DNA of 26,936 nucleotides from CAYRYU01 sp964428355 (GTDB lineage: Bacteria; Muiribacteriota; Ozemobacteria; Ozemobacterales; Ozemobacteraceae): NCBI GenBank assembly GCA_964428355.1, contig CAYRYU010000100.1:1-26936 (forward strand). Reading direction: 5' to 3'. Under the pieces are notes generated by a model. It was given only the letters and a program-made list of their open reading frames with translations, ran no database searches and was not told the origin of the DNA. A program made the position numbers and the translations under genes. Below, one piece after another: positions 18,387-24,761 of the stretch (the stretch's first letter is position 1; the number at the start of each line of letters is the position of its first letter).

Positions 18387-18415
18387 TTGAAATTTGGGTG
18401 GGGAGGGGATAGAAT
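18387..18415 (+). promoter_or_regulatory. Sigma-70-like promoter of the YGDxDYW-repeat gene
   Basis: TTGAAA (18387-18392), exact 17-bp spacer, TAGAAT (18410-18415); each hexamer matches consensus at 5 of 6 positions. Leader about 23 bases with AGGAGG just before ATG 18445. Best promoter in the window together with 3593-3621. Confidence 0.65.
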
Positions 18416-18444
18416 AAAGGTACTTGAATAGCAGGAGGGATCCA

Positions 18445-19425
18445 ATGAGTCTGAAGAAGTCCTTCTTTCTGGTCCTGACATTCCTCGTCGCTTGTTCGAT
18501 GGTGGTTTTCGCGGCTGATGCGGCCAAACCCAAAGCCCCCAATTCGCATGCCGTCAAAGTCCAGGCCGACAAGCAGGTCACTTCCCTGATGCAGCAGTAC
18601 AAGGTGCAGCGCGCCAAGACCGAAAAGATGATGTCCACCTTCCGGAACATCCATGACACGCAATCGACGCGCGGAGGCGCCCCCGAAGGCCTCAGGGAAG
18701 ACCATTGCATCGTCATCGTCCGTCCCACCCTGGGCGTCCTCAAGGATTTCCTCCGCCGCCAGGACGACAAGGGCCATGGCGACATGGATTACTGGATCCG
18801 GACCTTCAACATCAACCGGATGCAGGGTTTCGCCGCCCGCGATGAGCTCAACCGGGTTCTCGGGGACTGCGGGGAGGACCTCAGCCCCCTTCTCCGGGCT
18901 GCGATCAAAAACGTTTCCTCTAACCTGGACCGCGCCATGAACAAGTATGATAAAGGATACGGCGACCTCGATTATTGGGTCGAGGTTTCCGGTTTCGTCC
19001 GTGATGCGATCAGCCAGGCCGCGGCGAACCTCGACGAGATCATCGGAGCCCTTCCGAACGTGGCGAATTCCGATCCCATGGCGATCATCAGGGCGCACGC
19101 AAAGGTCGTTGCCAACCTGATGTCCGCCCAGAGGCAAAAGGGATACGGAAGTCTCGACTACTGGACGCGCTCCTACTCCCTTTTCAACCGTCAGTGCGCC
19201 TGGGGCGCGGAGTCCCTCCGGGTTCTTTTGAACTTCGTCGGTGACAAGGTCATGCCTCTCCTCAGGAATTCCATCCAGAACGTCATCAACAACCTGGAAT
19301 CCACCGCCCGCAAGTATGAAGGCGGTTACGGCGATATGGATTACTGGGTCACTGCATGCGGTTTCGTCTGCGACGGGATGCATCGGGCCGCCTCGGACAT
19401 CAACCAGATCCTGAACTCGATCTGA
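18445..19425 (+). CDS. Secreted YGDxDYW-repeat protein
   Basis: 326 residues from ATG 18445 (AGGAGG 7 bases upstream); a TTG at 18424 in the same frame is rejected. Signal peptide MSLKKSFFLVLTFLVACSMV then VFA-AD, a signal peptidase I site. LVAC fits a lipobox, but hydrophobic sequence continues after the Cys, so lipoprotein is less likely. No family recognised. Four repeats carry the motif G(H/Y)G(D/S)(M/L)DYW at about residues 112, 173, 234 and 295. Units 1 and 3 resemble each other (DYW(I/T)R..N/F....AA...L), as do 2 and 4 (DYWVE/T..GFV.D....AA.(N/D)(L/I)), so an ancestral ~60-residue unit was doubled twice to a ~122-residue pair. Codon use is strongly C-ending, suggesting high expression. 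Helical, probably periplasmic or outer surface. Confidence 0.82.
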   Translation: MSLKKSFFLVLTFLVACSMVVFAADAAKPKAPNSHAVKVQADKQVTSLMQQYKVQRAKTEKMMSTFRNIHDTQSTRGGAPEGLREDHCIVIVRPTLGVLKDFLRRQDDKGHGDMDYWIRTFNINRMQGFAARDELNRVLGDCGEDLSPLLRAAIKNVSSNLDRAMNKYDKGYGDLDYWVEVSGFVRDAISQAAANLDEIIGALPNVANSDPMAIIRAHAKVVANLMSAQRQKGYGSLDYWTRSYSLFNRQCAWGAESLRVLLNFVGDKVMPLLRNSIQNVINNLESTARKYEGGYGDMDYWVTACGFVCDGMHRAASDINQILNSI

Positions 19426-19435
19426 ACCTGAACCG

Positions 19436-19535
19436 CCGGGCGGTCCCGACCCGCACGATGCGGGAAGTGGGCGTTTGCAGCCGGGATGGCGCATCGCAAA
19501 CGACCCCTCTTCGGGATCGCCCGGTTTTTTCTTTT
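19436..19535 (+). terminator. Large three-way-junction RNA ending in a U tract (terminator or structured RNA)
   Basis: Outer 14-bp stem CCGGGCGGTCCCGA (19436-19449) / TCGGGATCGCCCGG (19511-19524), paired throughout with one G-U, then TTTTTTCTTTT (19525-19535). Inside are two arms: CCCGCA-CGA-TGCGGG (19450-19464), and GGGCGTTTGC (19469-19478) with GCAAACGACCC (19496-19506, one bulged A), whose tip has GATG-GCG-CATC (19485-19495). It starts 10 bases after the YGDxDYW gene stop and ends 43 bases before the adenylate cyclase ATG. It is either an elaborate terminator of the former gene, an attenuator or riboswitch-like leader of the latter, or a small RNA. No known riboswitch consensus recognised. 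Confidence 0.6.
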
Positions 19536-19578
19536 CCCCGGTAGGGAAGCCTCTCGATTGTGGAAGGTGAAGGTGAAC

Positions 19579-20403
19579 ATGGAAGGCGGTCTGGGCAGGG
19601 TTTCAGGGGCCCGACAGTTGAATGCCGGAGTGGATGAATTCATCCGGGCGATGGTTTCGGGGGAGCGTCCGGGTGAAACGGCGCGGCGGGAGTTTTTGAA
19701 CACTCTTGCCCGGCTCGAGGATTCCGCGATCCAGCAGCGGCTTTTGGCCGAACTGATCGAGAACTATGTTGCGCTCGAACGGAAAGTCGATTCGCTGTTG
19801 AAGAATACGCTTCCCGAAAGCGTTGCCGAGGAAATCAAGTTCAAAGGTGGGTTCGACCCGAGAGGTTTCGATGTCACGATCCTTTTCACCGATTGTGCCG
19901 GGTTTACGAAGCTCGCCGAGAAGATCTCGTCCGAAAAGTTGATCGGGTGTCTTCACGATCTGTTCACCGGAATGGATGCCCGGGTCGAGAAATTCGGGGG
20001 AACCAAGATCAAGACCATCGGGGATGCCTACATGGCGGTTTTTGGCGCTCCCCAACCGCTTCCCGGACATGCGGAAAGAGCGGTTTCCGCCGCTCTCGAG
20101 ATACTGGAGTTTCTTCCCGGATTCAACCGCGGGCTTCCCCATCCATTCGAAATCCGGACCGGAATCCACTCGGGAAGGGTGATGGGGGGAGTCGTGGGCA
20201 AGGACAGGATGCAGTTCGACGTCTTCGGGGACAACGTCAATATCGCCTCCCGGTTCGAATCTTCCGGGGAAAAGGGCCGGATCAACATTTCCGAGGATAC
20301 ATTCCGGCTGGTTTCTGATCTGTTCAGTTTCGAACCCAGGGGTGAGATCCACCTGAAGAACAAGGCCCCAATGAACGCCTATTTCGTGCTTGGGCGGAAA
20401 TGA
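19579..20403 (+). CDS. Class III adenylate cyclase
   Basis: 274 residues from ATG 19579, preceded by AAGGTGA; a longer frame to 19486 would run through the RNA structure and is rejected. An N-terminal helical region (1-95) has no recognised domain. The catalytic domain has both metal aspartates (D105 in ILFTDCAGFT and D149 in IKTIGDAYMAV), the adenine-selecting pair K145 and D214 (FDVFGDN), and transition-state N221 and R225 (VNIASR). With Lys and Asp in the selectivity positions, ATP rather than GTP is the expected substrate. It makes cAMP as a homodimer in the cytoplasm; no membrane segment. Its end overlaps the next gene as ATGA, linking it to an ODP-fold protein that may regulate it. Confidence 0.88.
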   Translation: MEGGLGRVSGARQLNAGVDEFIRAMVSGERPGETARREFLNTLARLEDSAIQQRLLAELIENYVALERKVDSLLKNTLPESVAEEIKFKGGFDPRGFDVTILFTDCAGFTKLAEKISSEKLIGCLHDLFTGMDARVEKFGGTKIKTIGDAYMAVFGAPQPLPGHAERAVSAALEILEFLPGFNRGLPHPFEIRTGIHSGRVMGGVVGKDRMQFDVFGDNVNIASRFESSGEKGRINISEDTFRLVSDLFSFEPRGEIHLKNKAPMNAYFVLGRK

Positions 20404-21233
20404 GCGAGGTCGGAACAGGAATGAGTGTCGAGAACTACGAAAGGCCCATCAAAATAGCCGAAGGGATCTTCTGGGTGGGAAGTTTCAACCCCCAGGACGA
20501 GCTCCACTGCAATCCCTTCATGATACTGGGAGAGGGGAAGGCCGTGATAATCGACCCCGGGAGCAGACCCGATTTCGCCGGGGTGATGATGAAGATCATG
20601 CAGGCCGGGGTCCACCCCGACCAGATCGTGGGCCTGGTCCTGCAGCATTATGATCCCGATCTGTGCGGCTCGGTTCCCAACTTCCTCGACCTTTGCGGGA
20701 ACCCCGAACTACGCATCTATTCCAAGGCCAGCAACAACCTTTTCATCCGGCACTACCTCGACCGCAGCCGTCACGGGTTTTTCAGGGACATCAAGGAAAC
20801 CGGAATGGAACTTTCCCTGGGATCCAGGAAGCTCAAATTCATCAAAACCCCGTATACCCATTCGGCAGGCAGCTTCGTGACCTGGGATGAAACGACCCGG
20901 ACGTTGTTCACGAGCGACCTTTTCGGGAGCCTCCGGAAAACCTGGTCCCTCCGCCTGGATTTGAGCGAGCAGTGCTTCACCTGCGCGGATTTCGCTGCCT
21001 GCCCCAACCATCGGGACTACTGCCCCTTTCCCGATATCATCAGTTTCCATCGGCATGTAATGCCTTGCTGCAAGGCATTGAGGATGGCGATGAAGAGGGT
21101 GGAGGCCCTTTCCCCCGCGATCATCGCGCCCCAGCACGGAAGCGTCATCGACAAACCGCGGGAGGCGGCCTTTCTGACCCGTTATCTTCGGGATATCGAA
21201 GGCGTCGGAATCGACGGGATTCCCGAGGACTGA
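20400..21233 (+). CDS. ODP/flavodiiron-type metallo-beta-lactamase fold protein with Cys-rich insert
   Basis: 277 residues, or 270 if translation starts at ATG 20421. The ODP (oxygen-binding diiron protein) group of the MBL fold, also the diiron core of flavodiiron NO/O2 reductases. Core motif H83-Y-D85-P-D87-L88-C-G-S replaces the usual H-x-E-x-D-H-x-G-S: Glu becomes Asp, and the sixth-position His becomes Leu. Other ligands are present: H154 (THSAGSFVTW), D173 (FTSDLFGS) and H246 (PQHGSV). No flavodoxin domain follows, so it is a stand-alone sensor or oxidase-like domain. A segment at 190-224 holds C192, C195, C201, C208, C223 and C224, which could bind a metal or act as a redox switch. ATGA overlap with the adenylate cyclase. 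Oxygen, NO or redox sensing is inference. Confidence 0.8.
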   Translation: MSEVGTGMSVENYERPIKIAEGIFWVGSFNPQDELHCNPFMILGEGKAVIIDPGSRPDFAGVMMKIMQAGVHPDQIVGLVLQHYDPDLCGSVPNFLDLCGNPELRIYSKASNNLFIRHYLDRSRHGFFRDIKETGMELSLGSRKLKFIKTPYTHSAGSFVTWDETTRTLFTSDLFGSLRKTWSLRLDLSEQCFTCADFAACPNHRDYCPFPDIISFHRHVMPCCKALRMAMKRVEALSPAIIAPQHGSVIDKPREAAFLTRYLRDIEGVGIDGIPED

Positions 21234-21255
21234 TCTGAGCCTGCGGGGTCGTGGA

Positions 21256-21720
21256 TCAACCCTCTTTCGAGATGATCGTCCGAAGCAGATTCCGGTGACC
21301 AAGGGTTTCGGACTGCATCGATGCAAGCTTGTCCGCAAGGTCCTTCCTGTCGGTCTGGAACGACTTCGTCAAATCGATTTCCAGGAGCGACTGCTCGCAA
21401 TCCAACAGGAAATTCAGCAAGCCACGCCTGGTCGCCTTGCCTTGGCGGAAATCCGCGATCCAGCGCATGGAATTCTGGACGCTGATTTTCAAGGCCTGGG
21501 GGAAGAACTTTCCCTGCGACCAGTTCCCGCTTCCGGAAGCGATCGCTTCCCTTGTTTCCCCGAAGATCCTGGCATGCTCTTCTTCGGCCTTCCGGAGAGA
21601 CTCCCAGGATTCCTTTTGGGACGGAGAACTCCCTTCACACAGCTCGTACAATGATCCCAGGAGCTTCTCGTTCTCTATGAAAAGATCGGCGAGTTCCAAA
21701 AGTTCTTCCTTTGTCGGCAT
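21256..21720 (-). CDS. Ferritin-like (rubrerythrin-type) four-helix protein
   Basis: 154 residues, all helical by appearance. First half: ENEKLLGSLYE, then a helix with E46-x-x-H49 (AEEEHARIFGE), a carboxylate/His pair as in ferritin-like diiron proteins. Second half: LLDCEQSLLEIDL (E109 or E114), then E138-x-x-x-H142 (SETLGHRNLL), one residue longer than canonical ExxH. The pattern suggests a rubrerythrin-like helical bundle, but the second His spacing raises doubt about the metal site. No rubredoxin-type CxxC follows. GGAG lies about 9 bases before the ATG. It follows the giant kinase by 27 bases, likely in the same operon, and could handle iron, peroxide or oxygen. Confidence 0.6.
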   Translation of the reverse strand: MPTKEELLELADLFIENEKLLGSLYELCEGSSPSQKESWESLRKAEEEHARIFGETREAIASGSGNWSQGKFFPQALKISVQNSMRWIADFRQGKATRRGLLNFLLDCEQSLLEIDLTKSFQTDRKDLADKLASMQSETLGHRNLLRTIISKEG

Positions 21721-21747
21721 CGTTTCACTCCATTCTGAGATTGGGGG

Positions 21748-24627
21748 TCACTTCTTCCGTTTCCGGAAGTCCTGGAAGGCGGCCTGGATATGGCGCGCGA
21801 GAAGAGGGAAACCGGCGAAGAACGGGAGCCGGAACACCTGGTCGAAATAGAATTCCGCCTGTCCTTCGAGGCCGAGGCGGGCGGAAAGTTCCCCCCCGAG
21901 GAAACCCGCGACGAGGATGGCCCTCTCCTTGAGGAGCTCCTGGCCAGGCTTGACCCTTTCACGGACCGTTCCCCACTCCGGAAAGCGGCCGTTCACAAGA
22001 TGATACGGGTTGTACAGACGCATCAGGCATTCCAGTGTTCTCGTCTGGAAGTCCGTTTCCGCCAGGGTTCTCTCCATGCGGCGGCACATCCAGGAGCCCT
22101 TCAGGAACAACGCGCTCGCAAGCTTGTCGTATTCGAGGGGTTGGAGCTCCCGGATGGCCATTGCGGCCAGTTCATAGCTTTTCAACCCTTCCTTCAACCC
22201 CCGCTCGCTCTGAAAATCGAGATCCTGCGCGATCTTTAGCCGGCTTTCAAGCCGTTCGGGTGCGAGGAACGCCGCTTTTGACTGTTCCGAAAACGATGGC
22301 CTCTGGAAACGGCCCGCGAAGTCCGCGAAAAGGCAAGCCGGGCAGACCACCACCGAGTAGAGTTCGGGAATCGTTCCCTTGGTGCAGATGGGGCAGAAAT
22401 CCGACTCCGTTCCGTGAAGCTCGAAGGAGCCGGGTTTGAACTGGACGTTTCCGAACCTCTCGCGGCAGACACAGCATTCGAAAAAAAGGACATGGAGTTG
22501 GTGCCCTTCGGACGGAAAGCTCCGCGATTCGGGATGGTGGGTTCTCGATGGGAACAGGCTCTCGTTTTCGAGCAGTTCCGGCTCCTCGCTCAGTGAATTG
22601 AGGGTCTGGACGAGCCGTGGAACTACCAGGGGCTTGACCAGGAGGGCGGTCGCCTGCATGGCAAGGCAGTTCTCGACCATCTCCCGGGTGAAAGCGGAAG
22701 CGAAGAAGACGACCTTGGCGTCGGGAGCGTGTTTCAGGGCATGACGGGTGATCTCGGGGACCGGGTTCCGGAGCCCGTCCAGATCGAGAAACCATGCTAT
22801 GGTGGGGTCGACCGCCGAAAGCCGGGAGATGTCTTCGATGCTCGATCCCCTCCGGTATCTGAAGCCGAACTCCTTGAGGGTTACCGCGAGAAGAGTGGCG
22901 AGGGTTTCATCCCTGGTCAGGATGAGGATCTGAAGGCTTTCCTTCGACCCCGCCCCTTGTGATGGGAAGACATTGTCCCGGCGGATCTCGCGAAGCTTTG
23001 CGATCAGGCTGTCGATCGTGGGCCGTTCCAGGGGATCCTTCCGAACCATCCGGCAGAGCGATTCGAAGAAGGGAAAGAGAGGATCTTTGGGCGAGAGGGC
23101 CTGCATCGTGACCGTGGCGTCGGGTTTTCTGGCCGGGCTCTCCCCGTTAGCTCCGCTTCCCAACCTGAGTTTGTCAGGGACTCCTCCGAAAAGGATCTCC
23201 CAGAAGATCAGGCCCGCCGAAAAGACATCGGCTGCGAGTGTGCGCTCCGCCTCACCGGTCCAGAGCTCGGGAGCCCAGTATCCATCGATGGTCGAAGGGG
23301 GTTGGGGGGAACCCTTCACCGGCCTTGGGACCATCGGAAAACCCGAAATCCGTGGCTCGCCCTCGCGCGTGAATCCGATCGTCGACGGGCTCAGGTTCCC
23401 ATGGATCTCCCCCTGTTCCTGGATGGCGGCCAGCCCCTCCAGGAGCCTCAACATGAATTTTGACAAGGCGTCCCGGTCGTTGATGAGGGTCTCCTTCACA
23501 ACCCCGAATGGCACCCCGCCGGGGGGTTCCATGGTCAGGAAGTGGAGTTTCGAATTCTGGTCCAGGCCCTTCTGAAGGATCTCGCAAACGTAGGGGCTCC
23601 GGATGTTCCGGAGCCTGACGAACCGTGCCTGGGCATCCTCTTCCGAAAAGGATACCGGGTCGGGCAACATCTGCAAAAGAACGGAGGAGTCGTTCTTGTG
23701 ATCGCTCGCAAGGTGGAACTCCCCGAACGGGCCCCGTTGCACGAGGCGTTCGAGGGAAAACCTCATGATCCCGGTATCTACCCGGGAAACCAGCCTCGCC
23801 CTCAGGGTTTCGAGTGCCTTGATCACGGCCTCGACTTCCGGGCGGTCGCGGGGGTTCTTCTCCAGCATCCGGCCAAGGATGTCGGAGAAGAGGTATCCAT
23901 ACTGCGTCTTGGAAAGCTTCTCCAGGGGAACCGGGGTGGTAAGGTGCTTGAGGATTATCGCCAGGAAGGGATCGGAGGAATCCTCCTCTGCATCGAAGGG
24001 GGGAGAGCCGGCGAGCATCTCCCAAAGGACGGCTCCGAGTGAATATACATCGGACTTCCCGGTGATGTTGGGTTTGCCCTCGCATTGTTCCGGGGACATG
24101 TACTGGGGGGTCCCGATCGCGATCCCCGTCCGGGTCTGTTTTCGGGCCCCTTTCGCAATTCCGAAATCGACGATCTTCAGGTCTCCGGCCGTGTTGATCA
24201 TGATGTTCGCGGGTTTCAGGTCGCGGTGGATGATGTTTTTCGCGTGGAATGCCTTGACCCCATCGAGAAGCTCGAGGAAAACCTTGATCAGCCGAAGCGG
24301 CTCCTGCGCGAAATCGGCCTTGAAATCGGAAAGGCATTTCCCGGCGAAGAACTCCATGATCAGGAAAGGAAGCTGGGTTTCCGAATCCGTTTCGAGGGAA
24401 AAGACCTCGACGATGAATGGATGGCGGACCGTGGCCAGGATCTCCCCTTCCTGCATGAACCTCCGTACACCTGTTGGGTCTTTGGCGAAATCCCGGTGGA
24501 GGAATTTCAGCGCGACTATCCTCGACTGGCGCTCTTCGAATGCCTTGAAAACAGCACCCATTCCCCCTTCGCCGAGGGGGGCGAGAATCTGGTAGTTGCC
24601 GTTGATGACGGTTCCGATCGGAAACAT
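21748..24627 (-). CDS. Ser/Thr kinase-pseudokinase-receiver-DUF2225 fusion protein
   Basis: 959 residues, soluble. Domain 1 (about 10-280) is an active-type PknB-like kinase: GEGGMG loop, K41, E60, HRD at 134-136, K138, N141, DFG at 154-156, SPE at 178-180. Domain 2 (about 290-550) is a second kinase fold lacking the glycine loop, beta-3 Lys, catalytic Asp (HGN 409-411) and DFG (SGF 428-430), but keeping APE at 452-454: a pseudokinase. Domain 3 (about 565-680) resembles a receiver domain: LILTRDE, FLDLD with D615 as possible phospho-site, S644, K665. Domain 4 (about 710-950) resembles DUF2225: C718/C719/C721, C745-P-I-C748, VVCPAC at 761-765, then helices. AGGAAAG precedes ATG 24627. Phosphorylates unknown targets; the fusion suggests integrated signalling. 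Confidence 0.9.
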   Translation of the reverse strand: MFPIGTVINGNYQILAPLGEGGMGAVFKAFEERQSRIVALKFLHRDFAKDPTGVRRFMQEGEILATVRHPFIVEVFSLETDSETQLPFLIMEFFAGKCLSDFKADFAQEPLRLIKVFLELLDGVKAFHAKNIIHRDLKPANIMINTAGDLKIVDFGIAKGARKQTRTGIAIGTPQYMSPEQCEGKPNITGKSDVYSLGAVLWEMLAGSPPFDAEEDSSDPFLAIILKHLTTPVPLEKLSKTQYGYLFSDILGRMLEKNPRDRPEVEAVIKALETLRARLVSRVDTGIMRFSLERLVQRGPFGEFHLASDHKNDSSVLLQMLPDPVSFSEEDAQARFVRLRNIRSPYVCEILQKGLDQNSKLHFLTMEPPGGVPFGVVKETLINDRDALSKFMLRLLEGLAAIQEQGEIHGNLSPSTIGFTREGEPRISGFPMVPRPVKGSPQPPSTIDGYWAPELWTGEAERTLAADVFSAGLIFWEILFGGVPDKLRLGSGANGESPARKPDATVTMQALSPKDPLFPFFESLCRMVRKDPLERPTIDSLIAKLREIRRDNVFPSQGAGSKESLQILILTRDETLATLLAVTLKEFGFRYRRGSSIEDISRLSAVDPTIAWFLDLDGLRNPVPEITRHALKHAPDAKVVFFASAFTREMVENCLAMQATALLVKPLVVPRLVQTLNSLSEEPELLENESLFPSRTHHPESRSFPSEGHQLHVLFFECCVCRERFGNVQFKPGSFELHGTESDFCPICTKGTIPELYSVVVCPACLFADFAGRFQRPSFSEQSKAAFLAPERLESRLKIAQDLDFQSERGLKEGLKSYELAAMAIRELQPLEYDKLASALFLKGSWMCRRMERTLAETDFQTRTLECLMRLYNPYHLVNGRFPEWGTVRERVKPGQELLKERAILVAGFLGGELSARLGLEGQAEFYFDQVFRLPFFAGFPLLARHIQAAFQDFRKRKK

Positions 24628-24666
24628 CGTTGCAGCTTTCCTGGAAGACAGTTCGATCCGTCACCA

Positions 24667-24675
24667 ATCATACCA
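24667..24675 (-). promoter_or_regulatory. Possible extended -10 promoter of the kinase fusion gene
   Basis: Minus strand TGG then TATGAT (24672-24667), 39 bases before the ATG. The -10 matches 5 of 6; the -35 is not convincing. The rest of the 134-base spacer to the FHA gene shows nothing else. Confidence 0.4.
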
Positions 24676-24761
24676 CAACAGGTTGGTCGTTTGCGCCGCA
24701 TCCCGAGCATCCCGGAAAGGATATTGCCGCAGATCACGGAAACGGGTTCGGCTCCCCCGGA

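Noticed and set aside
18445..18510. Lipoprotein signal (LVAC) in the YGDxDYW protein
   Set aside because: The hydrophobic core continues for several residues after the Cys and a better Ala-x-Ala site follows; kept only as a minor alternative.
19436..19524. Integron attC site or c-di-GMP riboswitch
   Set aside because: The paired arms resemble a folded attC, but the RYYYAAC/GTTRRRY core sites are absent; the conserved GEMM bases are not present either.
23252..24667. 471-codon minus-strand open frame overlapping the kinase fusion
   Set aside because: Out-of-frame shadow: its sequence is Arg/Pro/Gly-rich with no motif, while the other frame gives a complete kinase.
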